Assembly: GCF_012516315.1 (NCBI RefSeq)
Contig: NZ_CP051185.1
Coordinates: 3,275,403 to 3,339,402, forward strand
DNA from: Limnospira fusiformis SAG 85.79
Lineage (GTDB): Bacteria; Cyanobacteriota; Cyanobacteriia; Cyanobacteriales; Microcoleaceae
Direction: 5' to 3'
DNA: 64,000 nt
Shown: piece after piece, positions 26,732 to 37,622 of the stretch
Layout: the number at the start of each line of letters is the position of its first letter
Position numbering within the stretch: the stretch's first letter is position 1
Translations under genes and position numbers: made by a program
Notes under the pieces: model-generated
What the model was told of the DNA's origin: nothing
Databases searched by the model: none
Seen by the model: only the letters and a program-made list of their open reading frames with translations

Positions 26732-29518
26732 TTAATTATCATCACCTGGGCTGTTGACTGCCACTGGTAACATGGTCAACTGACCCTGATTTAATGGGGC
26801 TTCTGGTGTCTTCAAGGGATGATCAAAAGTGAGTGTTCCATCTTTCACCTGAATTTGAATAGTATCGCCCGTGACAAACTTCTGCTCTAAAATCAGGTTA
26901 GCGATCGGATTTTCCAACTCCCGTTGAATCGCCCGTTTCAGAGGTCTAGCCCCATAAACAGGATCATAACCCACATCAGCCACATGATCAATAGCAGCAG
27001 GTGATAAATCCAGAGCAATTTTTTGATCAGCCAAAAGTCTTTGGAGGCGATGCATTTGAATGGCAACGATATCGCGCAATTCAGCTTTACTGAGGGTGTG
27101 GAAGAGGATAATTTCATCTACCCGATTCAAAAATTCGGGTCGGAAATGCGATCGCAAAGCCTGCATAACCAAAGCAGACATTTCCCCATAGCGAGAGTCA
27201 TCCCCAGCCACCCCCAGAATATACTCACCCCCGATATTGCTAGTCATGACAATTACGGTATTGCGGAAATCCACCAATCGTCCTTGGGAGTCAGTAATTC
27301 TGCCATCATCCAATACTTGTAAGAGGATATTAAAGACATCAGGATGAGCTTTTTCCACCTCATCAAATAGAATCACTGAATAGGGATGGCGGCGGACCGC
27401 TTCTGATAGTTGTCCGCCTTCGTCATAGCCCACATATCCCGGAGGCGCACCCACCAACCGAGAGACAGCGTGTTTTTCCATATATTCGGACATATCAATG
27501 CGAATCATAGCTTCCTCGCTGTCAAAGAGGAACTCCGCCAAAGCCCTAGCCAACTCAGTTTTACCGACCCCTGTGGGTCCCATAAACAGAAACGAACCGA
27601 TAGGCCGTCCGGGGTCTTTCATCCCCGCCCTAGCGCGGCGAATAGCGGCAGATACAGCTTCCACGGCTTCCTGCTGACCAATTACGCGCCGATGTAAATG
27701 GGATTCCAATTGTAATAATTTTTGTCGTTCGGACTCCAACAGGCGATTAACGGGAATCCCCGTCCACTTAGCGACAATGGCAGCAATATCGGCTTCTGTC
27801 ACCTGCTCTCGCAGCAAGGAAGACCCCTGAGCCTGCAATTTTAACAATTCTGCCTCCCGCGCCTCTCGGTCGTGGTGAAGAGTCTCTAAGCGGCCGTATT
27901 TTAACTGAGCTGCTTTATTGAGATCATAAGCGCGTTCGGCTTGTTCAATTTGCACCCGCAGTTTTTCTTCTTCTTCTTTGAGGCGGTTAATAGCTTCGAG
28001 GAGTTCCTTTTCACTCTGCCACTGGGACGATAGAGTTTTCTGCTTGTCTTTGAGGGTGTTAATTTCTTGCAGTAGGGATTGGATACGCATATTTAAACCC
28101 AGATCAGCAGTTCGATCTTGTTCCCCTGTGCGTGGGGGTGTACTTCTTTGGCTTTCCCCTTCGACGGAGAGTTTTTCCATCTCCAACTGCATGAGGCGAC
28201 GCTCAATTTGTTCTAACTCCACGGGTTTGGAGGTGATTTCCATTTTCAACTGGGCGGCGGCTTCGTCTACTAGGTCGATCGCCTTATCAGGAAGGAAGCG
28301 ATCGCTAATATATCGCGCGGACAGCATTGCCGCCGCCACCAATGCGGAATCAGTAATTTTGACCCCGTGATGGCGTTCGTAACGGTCTTTCAACCCCCGC
28401 AGGATTGACACGGTATCCTCTGGACTAGGTTGATCAACATAGACCTGTTGAAATCGTCTTTCTAGGGCTGGGTCTTTTTCGATATGCTTACGGTATTCAT
28501 CAACAGTAGAAGCACCGATACAGCGCAATTCTCCCCGGGCTAACATAGGTTTAAGCAGGTTTCCGGCATCCATTCCCGAACCTCCAGAACCCGATCCTGC
28601 CCCCACGACGGTATGTAGTTCGTCGATAAACAGGACTATTTGACCGTCGGAGTGGGTAACTTCCCGCAATACCGATCGCAGTCTTTCTTCAAATTCCCCC
28701 CTATATTTGGCTCCAGCGATTAAACTACCCATATCCAGGGAAATCAACTGGCGGTTTTTGAGGGACTCTGGCACATCTCCGTTAACAATGCGTTGCGCTA
28801 ACCCTTCGGCGATCGCTGTTTTACCGACTCCCGGTTCTCCAATTAACACCGGATTATTTTTGGTTCGTCTGGACAGACAACTAACCACCCGGCGAATTTC
28901 TTCATCCCGTCCGATCACCGGGTCTAGTTTCCCTGCCTTAGCCAATTCGGTTAGATCTCGGCCATACTTACTCAGGGCATCATAACTATTTTCCGGGTTC
29001 TGGTTGTCAACTTTAGCACTGCCACGCATGGATTTGATGGCTTCTTCCAGTTTCTCCCGGACTGTAGCTTTGGAGTCATTGGTAGGGCGATCGAACCCTG
29101 GTCTTCCTGGTGTGGCTCTGGTGGGGTTTCCACTACCCAAAATCCTACGACCGACGCGATCATCTTCTGCTAGGGCAATAATCAGGTGTTCAATAGCAAT
29201 GTAGCGGTCTTGCCATGCGGACCGCGTCGCTTCAGCCGTATCTAGCATCAATTCTAACCCACGACCTAGGTAGAGATGGTCAATAGTTCCGACTCGGGGT
29301 TGCCGTTTGGTGAAGGCTTCTAATTGTTGCTGGACCTGTTCGGGATTAAAACCAGCCCGCCCTAATATATTATTAGCCAGTCCATTTTGTTCTAAGGCGG
29401 CGATCGCCACGTGCTCCACTTCTAAATGCTGATTTTGGAAGCGACGAGCAACATCTTGGGATTTTACTATCGCTTCCCAGGCTTTATCTGTAAATTTACT
29501 CGGATCGGTCGGTTGCAT
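26732..29518 (-). CDS. clpB: ATP-dependent disaggregase ClpB
   Basis: 928 residues. Two Clp N-domain repeats fall in residues 1-150, NBD1 has [13 protein letters not shown] and [13 protein letters not shown], the coiled-coil middle domain follows, and NBD2 has [26 protein letters not shown] and [12 protein letters not shown]. It is about 50 residues longer than usual, owing to an extended linker after the N-domain ([17 protein letters not shown]) and a polar insert in the middle domain ([15 protein letters not shown]). It resolubilises aggregated proteins with DnaK. Cyanobacteria usually have two ClpB genes; which of them this is cannot be told here. Confidence 0.95.
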   Translation of the reverse strand: MQPTDPSKFTDKAWEAIVKSQDVARRFQNQHLEVEHVAIAALEQNGLANNILGRAGFNPEQVQQQLEAFTKRQPRVGTIDHLYLGRGLELMLDTAEATRSAWQDRYIAIEHLIIALAEDDRVGRRILGSGNPTRATPGRPGFDRPTNDSKATVREKLEEAIKSMRGSAKVDNQNPENSYDALSKYGRDLTELAKAGKLDPVIGRDEEIRRVVSCLSRRTKNNPVLIGEPGVGKTAIAEGLAQRIVNGDVPESLKNRQLISLDMGSLIAGAKYRGEFEERLRSVLREVTHSDGQIVLFIDELHTVVGAGSGSGGSGMDAGNLLKPMLARGELRCIGASTVDEYRKHIEKDPALERRFQQVYVDQPSPEDTVSILRGLKDRYERHHGVKITDSALVAAAMLSARYISDRFLPDKAIDLVDEAAAQLKMEITSKPVELEQIERRLMQLEMEKLSVEGESQRSTPPRTGEQDRTADLGLNMRIQSLLQEINTLKDKQKTLSSQWQSEKELLEAINRLKEEEEKLRVQIEQAERAYDLNKAAQLKYGRLETLHHDREAREAELLKLQAQGSSLLREQVTEADIAAIVAKWTGIPVNRLLESERQKLLQLESHLHRRVIGQQEAVEAVSAAIRRARAGMKDPGRPIGSFLFMGPTGVGKTELARALAEFLFDSEEAMIRIDMSEYMEKHAVSRLVGAPPGYVGYDEGGQLSEAVRRHPYSVILFDEVEKAHPDVFNILLQVLDDGRITDSQGRLVDFRNTVIVMTSNIGGEYILGVAGDDSRYGEMSALVMQALRSHFRPEFLNRVDEIILFHTLSKAELRDIVAIQMHRLQRLLADQKIALDLSPAAIDHVADVGYDPVYGARPLKRAIQRELENPIANLILEQKFVTGDTIQIQVKDGTLTFDHPLKTPEAPLNQGQLTMLPVAVNSPGDDN

Positions 29519-29667
29519 TGCTTATTTTTATTGACACCAAATAGGGAACGGGGAATTATGACTCTCAAATAGATGTTGCCGATGTATTTTTCTGGGGACC
29601 ACCAGAGCCGATTGCCCCAAGGATTTTATCCTACTATGGGCAATCGATCACCTTATCCGTTCAGATC

Positions 29668-30096
29668 TTAACTGTTTACTGCTAACTGTTTACTTGCCTC
29701 AGCCGAGCCCTGGGTTCCCAGTTGAATCAATTCAACTTTATACCCGTCCGGGTCTTCCACGAAAGCAATCACTGTTGATCCGTGTTTCATCGGCCCTGGT
29801 TCTCGGCTAATTTTACCCCCTGCTGCCCGAATTTGCTCACAGGTGCTATAAATATCATCCACACCGAGGGCAATATGGCCGTAACCGTCCCCCAGGTTGT
29901 AGCTATCAACGCCCCAGTTATAGGTCAGTTCAATGACACTATGATCAGCTTCATCCCCATATCCCACAAAGGCTAGGGTAAACTTTCCCCCAGGATAATC
30001 TTTCTGTCGCAGCAGCTTCATTCCCAGAATATCACAGTAAAATTTCAGCGACTCATCCAAGTTGCCGACCCGCAGCATTGTGTGTAAAAGTCTCAT
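29668..30096 (-). CDS. gloA: Lactoylglutathione lyase (glyoxalase I)
   Basis: 142 residues, one glyoxalase/VOC domain. [20 protein letters not shown] holds the first metal His, followed by [13 protein letters not shown] [12 protein letters not shown] (Glu), [13 protein letters not shown] (His) and [15 protein letters not shown] (Glu). These are the four nickel/zinc ligands of the class. It converts the hemithioacetal of methylglyoxal and glutathione to S-lactoylglutathione. It is monocistronic; a ribosome site GGAGGA lies just upstream. Confidence 0.94.
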   Translation of the reverse strand: MRLLHTMLRVGNLDESLKFYCDILGMKLLRQKDYPGGKFTLAFVGYGDEADHSVIELTYNWGVDSYNLGDGYGHIALGVDDIYSTCEQIRAAGGKISREPGPMKHGSTVIAFVEDPDGYKVELIQLGTQGSAEASKQLAVNS

Positions 30097-30835
30097 GAGA
30101 TTGGTTCTCCTCCTTATGAAGATTAGTCCTTACCTGTTATTTTAAGGAAATCTCCTCAGTTCGTCACTGCCACTAGCCCCCTCTCCCACTACCTAACCAT
30201 CAACAACCACACAACCGTTTCTTTTCGGGCGATCGCTATCTCTACCCCTTCTCCCCTTCCCCTCTTCTCCTCAAGGCGATCGCCCTTTCACCACTGTTAA
30301 CAAACCTTTTCGCTTTTCCTTACCACCGACAAACCCCTAAAATACCATATATATGTCGGCACGGATTCCCATTCTCTAAGTATAGGTCAAGTTCGGAGAT
30401 TTGTCAAGGAAAAATGGGGGGATTTTTGGGGATTTTTTGGGTTCCCCTAACTGGGGGTACTGGTGGAGGGTCTACGGGAAAGGCGATCGCACTTTATCAC
30501 TGTGTCAATCAACAATTGAGAGAAGCCAGAGAAATCGAGATTTTTCCATCAATTCATCACTCCTACAATAATTAAATTATTGTTAAAAATTAACGGATTT
30601 AGCTCCCGACTGTAGGTAAAGGATATAATGGAGTAAATCTAGCCCTTAAAAACCATAACCTAGACAACCTAGTGGGGAGACAAAAGTGAAAAGCTGAATA
30701 CACATACAATGTAACTTCAGGCAGAAATTACTCCCATTGTCTGGTCAGTATTTTGATGGCATTTCTGCCACTTATATCAAAAAATATGATGGCAGCAATG
30801 AATATATTTTTAATACTTTTCATGGAGAAATCAAA
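30097..30835. other. Long intergenic region with duplicated upstream cassette
   Basis: No gene is evident. The region holds several HIP1 sites, cassette copy R1 (30347-30509) and a TATAAT at 30624-30629, which would place a start of transcription about 200 nt before the PPC/RTX gene. Confidence 0.5.
30347..30509 (+). repeat. Upstream cassette R1 (about 163 bp), near-identical to 33853-34019
   Basis: It begins ATATATATGTCGGCACGG and ends CACTTTATCACTGTGTCAAT. Copy R2 at 33853-34019 differs mainly by small indels. A degenerate third copy lies near 34807-34875. Each copy has the same orientation relative to the gene downstream. Confidence 0.85.
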
Positions 30836-33745
30836 ATGTCTAGTCAATCTGTCAACACTATTAATCTCGATATATTTGAACCCAATGATAGCCGAGAAAC
30901 AGCCACAGATCTAGGCTTGATATCTGAATGGAATTATTGGGATAATCTCAGTATTCATGCTCGAGACTCAGATTGGTTCAAATTTGAGATAGCTCAAACC
31001 GGAAGTGTAAATAATTACCTATCAATTAGTTCATGGTTTCATGGTGAAAACCTAAATTTATCCCTATATGATAGCGAGGGAGTATTGATTTATAGTACAA
31101 GTAGTGATGGGGAGGAGAGAATTAGTTTAGAGGGAATAGAAGCCGGAACTTACTATTTTAATATTCAGGGAGATGACGGAGTAATTAGACCTAGTTACAG
31201 CCTGTATATTAACGCTCCCTGGGATATGAAACCAGATAAATTTGAGCCTAACGATAGCATCGAAACCTCTACAGATTTAGGCTTGCTATCTCAGATGAAT
31301 TATTGGTATGATATAAGTATTCATCCTGAAGACTCAGATTGGTTCAAATTTGCGATCGCCGATACCGGAAGATCCGATAATTATGTATCAATTAATTACT
31401 GGTACTATGGTGACCACCTCAATTTCAGCTTGTATGATGCTGAGGGAGTCTTGATTAACAGTTCCAGTAGTGAGGCTATGAATGGGATTAGTTTAGAGGG
31501 ACTAGAAGCCGGAACTTACCATATCAAAGTGTATGGAGATGAGGGAATAACTAGACCTAGCTACAGCCTGAATATTAACGCTCCTTGGAACATGACCCCA
31601 GATAGATTTGAAGCTAATGATAGTATCGAAAATGCTACCGATTTAGGCTTATTATCTCAGTGGAATTCTTGGGATAATCTCAGTATTCATGCTGGCGACT
31701 CAGATTGGTTCAAATTTGATACATCTGAAACCGGAATAGCCGATAATTATGTATCACTTGGTTCTTATTACTATGGTGACAACCTCAATTTTGCCCTTTA
31801 TAATGCTGAGGGAATCTTGATTAATACTGCTAGGAGTGATGCTAGTGAGTCGATTAGTTTAAAGGGATTAGAAGCCGGCACTTATCATGTCAAAGTGTAT
31901 GGAGATGAGGGAGCAATTATACCTTCATATATTCTCTATATTAATGCTCCCTGGAATATAGAGCCTGATAGATTTGAAGCTAATAACAGTATCGAATTTT
32001 CTACCGATTTGGGCTTATTATCTCAGTGGAATTCTTGGTATAAACTCAGTATTCATGATGCGGGAGACTCAGATTGATTTAAATTTGATATGGCTCAAAC
32101 CGGAAGTGTGAATAATTTAGTATCAATTGGTTCTTCATCCTCTCGTGAAAACCTAAATGTTGCTCTCTACAATACTGAGGGAGTCTTGATTGACACTTCC
32201 GTAATCAATGATTGGGAGGGGATTAGCTTAGAGGGACTAGCAGCCGGAACTTATCATGTTCAGGTTTATGGAGATGAGGGAGCAATTATACCTTTTTATA
32301 GCCTGTCTATCACTGCTCCCTGGGATATGAGTCCAGATAGATTTGAACCCAATGATAGTATCGAAACTGCCACAGATTTAGGCTTATTATCCCAGGGAAA
32401 TTCTTGGGATAATCTCAGTATTCATCCTGGAGACTCAGATTGGTTCAAATTTGATATATCTCAAACCGGAAGAGATTATAATTCCGTATCAATTAGTTCC
32501 TTTTACTCTGGCGAAAACCTAAATATTGCCCTCTATGATGGTGAGGGAGTCTTGATTGGCACTTCTGTTATTAATGATTGGCGGGGGATTAGCTTAGAGG
32601 GATTAGAAGCCGGAACTTATCATGTTCAAGTTTATGGAGATGAGGGAGTCATTAGACCTTTATATAGCCTCTATATCAATCCTCCTATCAATATAACACC
32701 AGATGAATTTGAACCCAATGATAGTATCGAAACTGCCACCGATTTAGGCTTGCTATCTGAATGGAATTCTTGGCGTGGTCTTAGTATTCATGCTGGAGAC
32801 TCAGACTGGTTCAAATTTGAAATCCCTCAAACTGCAAGTCCGATTCATTATGTATCGGTGAATTCCTGGTACTTTAATGAACACCTAAGTTTTGCTTTGT
32901 ATAATGCAGATGGAGTCTTGATAAACTCTTCAATTAGTAGTGATTTGGATGGGATTAGTTTAGGGGGACTAGCAGCGGGAACTTATCATGTTCAGGTTTA
33001 TGGCAATGATGACGCTATTAGTCCCGAATATAACCTCTATATTATGGCTCCTTTTACTGTCATCTCATCTGATGAATCAGAACCTAATGATAGTATCCAA
33101 AATTCTAATAACTCGATTACTCAACCTTTCCCTAATCAGTGGTTTGGTAGTGATGGGGATGATGTGATTATGGGTAGTGATTCTGATGAAACTTTACTAG
33201 GTTTTGAAGGGGATGACTACCTCGATGGACAGCAAGGAAATAATACCCTATTTGGGGGTCAGGGAAATGATACTTTAGTTGGGGGTTCCGGTCGTGACGC
33301 TTTGTTGGGAAATAAGGATGATGATATCCTGTTTGGTGGTAGCTCTGGTGATACTCTCTATGGCGGTCAAGGTCATGATACTCTAGTGGCGGGTGAGGGT
33401 AATTCTCTGTTGTTTGGTGATAAGGGGAATGATATCTTGTATGGGGGTTCCGAGGGAATTGATACGTTGAATGGGGGAGAGGGAAATGATACTTTTGTGA
33501 TGCTTCCCGGTGAGGGTTATACTGTGGTGGCTGATTGGGAGATGAATCAAGATGTGATGGTTTTGTTGGGTAATGCTACTAACTATCGCATAGGGGATTT
33601 ACCCCTGGGATTTACTAATGCTACTGCTATTTACCAAATTGGCGAGACTGATAAAATTGTCGGTATTATTGAGGGTGTGACGAGTTTGAACTTGGAAGAT
33701 AGTAGTATCTTTCGGTTTGTGGAGGGGGTCGGGAGTCTGGCTTGA
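30836..33745 (+). pseudogene. Large exported PPC-repeat/RTX protein, interrupted by one TGA
   Basis: Frame of 970 codons from the ATG at 30836 (GGAGA 8 nt upstream). Six repeats of about 122 residues each begin FEPNDSIETATDLGLLS and include DSDWFKF and GISLEGLEAGTYHVQVYGDEG, a PPC-type beta-sandwich pattern. After residue about 770 come RTX-like nonapeptides (GGQGNDTLVGGSGRDALLG and similar, 33141-33500), typical calcium-binding repeats of type I secreted proteins. In repeat 4 the codon for the conserved Trp of DSDWFKF is TGA (32075-32077), and the frame continues unbroken. Without suppression only about 413 residues would be made, without the secretion signal. Confidence 0.8.
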
Positions 33746-34167
33746 AGTTGCTAAAACTGATTAATAAGTAGACTGGCTGGCTGATTAATTAATGGTGTCG
33801 GGGTGGTTCGCTAACTGCTCCGACTTTGACATGGAAAAGTCCCAGAAAAGCGATATATATGTCGGCACGGATTCCCATTCTCTAAGTATAGGTCAAGTTC
33901 GGAGATTTGTCAAGGAAAAATGGGGGGATTTTTGGGATTTTTTGGGTTCCCCTAACTGACTGGTGGAGGGTCTACCGTCAAAGGCGATCGCACTTTATCA
34001 CTGTGTCAATAATTGAGAGCCGCACCCTGGGACAGCATATATTTTGCCATGACTTTACCATAGCCTAAATGATTAAATTTTCATTAAAAAGTAACCCCCT
34101 TTACTTGCCAATAAGAGGGAGAGGATATAATCGAGTTAATCCACCTCATATACTTAGTCGAGCCTAT
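33746..34167. other. Intergenic region with cassette R2 and promoter
   Basis: It holds R2 (33853-34019) and, further on, a segment resembling the one downstream of R1, including GAGGATATAAT (TATAAT 34126-34131). No gene is seen. An ATG at 34069 in frame with the next gene lies upstream of this -10 box and is unlikely to be used. Confidence 0.5.
33853..34019 (+). repeat. Upstream cassette R2, near-identical to R1
   Basis: Same start (ATATATATGTCGGCACGG) and end as R1 at 30347-30509, with a shorter CTAACTG segment in the middle. It lies about 150 bp before the next exported-protein gene. Confidence 0.85.
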
Positions 34168-34644
34168 ATGAAACTAAGATTCAAACCATCACGTAATGTG
34201 GCAAGTTACAGCACTTTAGCCATCAGTATTGCTATGGCAATTACCCTAGGGCTACCTGGTGCGGCTTCAGATAACCGCTTCGTTCAACAAGTGCGTCAAC
34301 AATTGATGCAAGCGGGAGTGGCTTTGGGAATTTCGGGGAGTTATCAGCTTAGTCATGAACCATATTTGGGTGATATTGGTCATAACCAAAAGGATTATCT
34401 CTACCTGAACTTAAATTCGGGTTCATCTTACATTCTGGTCGGCGTTTGTGATGAAGATTGTCGAGATATAGACTTATCGCTTTATGATGAAAATAACAAT
34501 CTGATTGACTCTGATACCGCCCTTGATGACTACCCCATGGTAGAAGTTGACCCCAAATGGAGTGGTCGATTTAAGGTTGAGGTAACAATGGCTAACTGTA
34601 ATGCTTCAACCTGCTATTACGGGGTGGGGGTTTTTGCTCGATAA
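34168..34644 (+). CDS. Small exported protein with PPC-like domain
   Basis: 158 residues from MKLRFKPSRNVASYSTLA. A signal peptide is likely (basic start, hydrophobic STLAISIAMAITLGLPGAAS). The mature part contains YILVGVCDEDCRDIDLSLYDENNNLID, which resembles the beta-sandwich PPC modules of the preceding gene, and four cysteines (CDEDC, CNASTC) that could form two disulfides in the periplasm. Function unknown. It shares its upstream cassette with the PPC/RTX gene, suggesting joint control. Confidence 0.7.
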   Translation: MKLRFKPSRNVASYSTLAISIAMAITLGLPGAASDNRFVQQVRQQLMQAGVALGISGSYQLSHEPYLGDIGHNQKDYLYLNLNSGSSYILVGVCDEDCRDIDLSLYDENNNLIDSDTALDDYPMVEVDPKWSGRFKVEVTMANCNASTCYYGVGVFAR

Positions 34645-34969
34645 TCATCTTGAATGTAAATTATGACTTGGGAAATATATGGGGGGAATTGATGAATTCC
34701 CCTTTTTTTGCTGAGGACAGTTGTGGGAATGTCGCTAACTGCAATTCCCGATTTTATGGGTAATGACTCGCCGGGGTTTAACTTAAACAGTAGGCAGCCA
34801 AAAGCCATATATATTCCGCCACATATTCCCATGCTATAAATATAGGTCAAGTTAGGGAATTTGTAAATAAAAAATCGGTAAACTTTTGAGTTTTTTATAC
34901 CCCAATATTGTCATGATTTAGGAAACTCTAACTTTGGGCAGGTTTGAGATAGCTGGCTCTGAGATTTTA

Positions 34970-34988
34970 GAGAATGATTATCATTATT
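34970..34988. promoter_or_regulatory. Fur/Zur-family-like operator
   Basis: GAGAATGATTATCATTATT matches the classical 19-bp Fur box (GATAATGATAATCATTATC) at 16 of 19 positions, with the perfect palindrome AATGATTATCATT at its centre. It lies about 165 bp before fmdA. Cyanobacterial Zur sites look similar, so the metal cannot be assigned. Confidence 0.5.
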
Positions 34989-35015
34989 AAAAATATCCAG
35001 ATAAATTGATATTTT

Positions 35016-35029
35016 GTATCTAAAATTAC
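35016..35029. promoter_or_regulatory. NtcA-like binding site
   Basis: GTA-N8-TAC is exact (GTATCTAAAATTAC). NtcA is the global nitrogen regulator of cyanobacteria and activates genes for alternative nitrogen sources. The site is 124 bp before the formamidase start. A clear -10 at the canonical 22-nt spacing is not obvious. Confidence 0.5.
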
Positions 35030-35152
35030 ATTTTGTTATCTAGGAAATAGGTGAAGATGTCTTAACATCGAGAGACTAAGATTCAAAAAGAATTGAATCA
35101 TTAAGTTTTGTTGATTAAAAAACCATCATGATGAAGGGTAATCAGGAAAAAA

Positions 35153-36340
35153 ATGCCGCAAACACTATTTAAAGTTGATCTAACTAAACCAATGTCGGAA
35201 CAAGAAATGCCGGGACATAATCGCTGGCATCCAGACATTCCGGCGGTGGTTTCTGTTAATCCGGGAGACATTTTTCGGATTGAATGCAAGGACTGGACAG
35301 ACGGACAAATCAAAAATAATGATAGTCCCGACGACGTTCGAGATGTAGATCTAAGTGTGGTTCACGTTCTCAGTGGGCCGATTTATGTAAACGGTGCCCA
35401 ACCAGGAGATATTTTAGTTGTAGATATTCTGGATATTGGTGCATTACAGGGAGATGAATGGGGCTTTACGGGAATTTTTGCGCGGGAAAATGGGGGTGGT
35501 TTTCTAACTGATCATTTTCCGAATGCAGCTAAAGCTATTTGGGATTTACAGGGAATTTATACGAGTTCTCGCCATATTCCGGGAGTACGTTTTGCGGGTA
35601 TTACTCACCCTGGATTAATTGGCTGTGCGCCTTCCTATGAACTGTTGATGCAGTGGAATAAACGGGAAAGGGAATTAGTAGAAACAGGGGGTCCGGTTTG
35701 GAAACCAGAAATTCCACCTCTGGCGGCTTTACCCAACCCAGAAAATGCGGTTTTGGGAACATTAACTGGGTCGGAATTTGAGCGGGTGGCGGCGGAAGCA
35801 GCGCGGACGGTTCCACCTCGGGAACATGGCGGAAACTGCGATATTAAGAATTTGTCGCGGGGGTCGCGGATTTATTTTCCGGTGTATGTAGAGGGGGCGA
35901 AATTGTCTATGGGAGATATTCATTTTTCCCAGGGAGATGGGGAAATTTCGTTTTGTGGCGCTATTGAAATGTCGGGATATATCGACCTCCATGTTGATCT
36001 GATTAAAGGAGGGGTGGAAAAGTATGCAATGGTGAATCCGATTTTTAAACCTGGTCCGGTGGAACCTCGCTATTCGGAGTATTTGGTATTTGAGGGAATT
36101 TCGGTTGATGAGTTTACTGGGAAACAGTATTATTTGGATGCTCATGTTTCCTATCGTCGGGCTTGTTTGAATGCGATCGCATATTTGCAAAAGTTTGGAT
36201 TTACGGGAGAACAGGCTTATTTGCTATTGAGTTCAGCCCCGGTAGAAGGTCGAATTAGTGGTATTGTGGATATTCCGAATGCTTGTTGTACCGTGGCAAT
36301 ACCAACGGAGATTTTTGATCGCAATATTTTGCCAACTTAG
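35153..36340 (+). CDS. fmdA: Formamidase (FmdA/AmdA acetamidase-formamidase family)
   Basis: 395 residues, the usual family length. MPQTLFKVDLTKPMSEQEMPGHNRWHP is the family N-terminus, followed by DWTDGQIKNNDSPDDVRDVDL, GVRFAGITHPGLIGCAPS, HGGNCDIKNLSRGS and SMGDIHFSQGDGEISFCGAIEMSG, all hallmarks of FmdA. It hydrolyses formamide to formate and ammonia and so can supply nitrogen. AGGA precedes the ATG. The FmdB-type gene follows 63 nt later, as in other formamidase operons. Confidence 0.93.
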   Translation: MPQTLFKVDLTKPMSEQEMPGHNRWHPDIPAVVSVNPGDIFRIECKDWTDGQIKNNDSPDDVRDVDLSVVHVLSGPIYVNGAQPGDILVVDILDIGALQGDEWGFTGIFARENGGGFLTDHFPNAAKAIWDLQGIYTSSRHIPGVRFAGITHPGLIGCAPSYELLMQWNKRERELVETGGPVWKPEIPPLAALPNPENAVLGTLTGSEFERVAAEAARTVPPREHGGNCDIKNLSRGSRIYFPVYVEGAKLSMGDIHFSQGDGEISFCGAIEMSGYIDLHVDLIKGGVEKYAMVNPIFKPGPVEPRYSEYLVFEGISVDEFTGKQYYLDAHVSYRRACLNAIAYLQKFGFTGEQAYLLLSSAPVEGRISGIVDIPNACCTVAIPTEIFDRNILPT

Positions 36341-36403
36341 TAGTGTAATTATCGCCCCTAGTCATTGGGAACTGGGGGCAGTTAGATAAGGAGAATAAAG
36401 AAA

Positions 36404-36676
36404 ATGCCACTGTATGAATTTCGTTGTGCTAATTGCGGAGAGTTTGAAACATGGCAGACTTTGGCGGAGGTGGGAACTCCGGTTGCCTGTCCTCAATGCC
36501 AAAATCAGAGTGAAAAAATCTTTTCGCCGCCCAATATTAATTTGAATTCGAGGGGGTTAAGTTTGCGACGGGGAGAAAGTAAAGAACCCAAATTGGTGAA
36601 AAGCGATCGCCAACCATCATCTCCCCGATATAAACAAAGTAGGTGCGATCGCCCTTGGATGATAGGTCACGGTTGA
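36404..36676 (+). CDS. fmdB: FmdB-family zinc ribbon protein
   Basis: 90 residues. MPLYEFRCANCGEFETW...VACPQCQNQSEKIF has two CxxC pairs at residues 8-11 and about 33-36, the FmdB-type zinc ribbon. The tail is basic, polar and likely disordered. FmdB was named as a formamidase regulator, and its position right after fmdA fits, but direct DNA binding has not been shown for most members. An AAGGAG site precedes the ATG. Confidence 0.88.
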   Translation: MPLYEFRCANCGEFETWQTLAEVGTPVACPQCQNQSEKIFSPPNINLNSRGLSLRRGESKEPKLVKSDRQPSSPRYKQSRCDRPWMIGHG

Positions 36677-36752
36677 ATCATGTTCTGTGTGGGTGGGCTG
36701 TTGTCTGGTGAAAATTTATGGCAGAATCAGGAATTAAGAATATGGACTGGTA

Positions 36753-36995
36753 ATGCCAAAAAAGACAAAATTTCCCTATCTGGTGGGTTCTAAATGGACG
36801 GCTACCCAAAAAACTTGGGGATGGCGACATTTTCAGGTGGTTAACCGTAAAAATCAGGGTCAGTTGGTTTTTGCGGAGTTGGTGGCTTCCTGTGACCCGA
36901 CAGTTAGATTTTGGTTGAATGCTAAACAGCTTAAAGATCGTAATCTGTGGGAACCTGGGTGGCAGTCTACCCAAGAACTTGATGATGGAGACTGA
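36753..36995 (+). CDS. Small tryptophan-rich protein (TIGR02450-like)
   Basis: 80 residues: PYLVGSKWTATQKTWGWRHFQVVNRK near the start, then VELVASCDP-like LVASCDPTVRFWLNAKQLKDRNLWEPGW. Trp spacing and the SKWTA...GWRHF pattern match the TIGR02450 family of bacterial proteins of unknown function. It ends 3 nt before the next gene, suggesting coupling. Confidence 0.75.
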   Translation: MPKKTKFPYLVGSKWTATQKTWGWRHFQVVNRKNQGQLVFAELVASCDPTVRFWLNAKQLKDRNLWEPGWQSTQELDDGD

Positions 36996-36998
36996 TAT

Positions 36999-37586
36999 AT
37001 GGATTATAGCTATATTCAACAGGCGATCGCTCAATTAGAAGCTGCCGCCACTGAACTAAAGAATATGGTTGATCATGTTCCTCCCGAACAGGCTAAAATT
37101 CTACAGGTTAGGGAAGTTGAGGAGAAGATTAGGAATACTCTAGCCCATATAGAGGCGGCGATTAACCCCCCTAGTTTGGAACATTTGCCGCCAGATGTGT
37201 TAGAAAGGGCGCAGGCCTTAAAAATTCCCCTGGGAGATGTTGAGGTACAAATGGCGATGGTATCTCATGATTTGTCTCAGGTGATGGCTATTCTGACCGA
37301 AATGGAAAACCGCGCCCAAACTATTCGCAGGCGACGAGAATATTTTTTGGTTAGACTTCCTGATATGCCTATTGAAGTTTTGGGGTCGCGGCTTCCGGTG
37401 TATACAGCCGCAGATTTTCAAGCGCCCCCTGAACCTGTATCTAAGGAGGTTCGAGATCAACTCAAGGCTAAGTATGGCATCGATCGCTTAATTATGGAGA
37501 AATCTGTGCGATCGCGCGCGACCCTCTTTGATCAAATTAAACAGGCGAAACAGACCCTAGAACATCCATCACCCCAAGATGAATAA
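36999..37586 (+). CDS. Conserved hypothetical cyanobacterial protein
   Basis: 195 residues, mostly helical: AIAQLEAAATELKNMVDHVP at the start, HDLSQVMAILTEMENRAQTIRRRREYF in the middle, then PVYTAADFQAPPEPVSKEVRDQL. No membrane segment or catalytic motif is recognised. It follows the Trp-rich gene by 3 nt and converges on the M20 gene. Confidence 0.6.
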   Translation: MDYSYIQQAIAQLEAAATELKNMVDHVPPEQAKILQVREVEEKIRNTLAHIEAAINPPSLEHLPPDVLERAQALKIPLGDVEVQMAMVSHDLSQVMAILTEMENRAQTIRRRREYFLVRLPDMPIEVLGSRLPVYTAADFQAPPEPVSKEVRDQLKAKYGIDRLIMEKSVRSRATLFDQIKQAKQTLEHPSPQDE

Positions 37587-37622
37587 TCAAAATAGACCAT
37601 AGGTAAATTGGTGGCTATGGTG

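Larger units (their letters stand above)
34645..35152. other. Intergenic regulatory region upstream of formamidase
   Basis: It holds a degenerate copy of the upstream cassette (about 34807-34875), a Fur-like box (34970-34988) and an NtcA-like box (35016-35029). No gene is seen. Confidence 0.55.

Noticed and set aside
30836..33745. TGA read as tryptophan (altered code)
   Set aside because: All other genes in the window use the standard code and end at TGA, TAA or TAG normally; a point mutation or sequence error is simpler.
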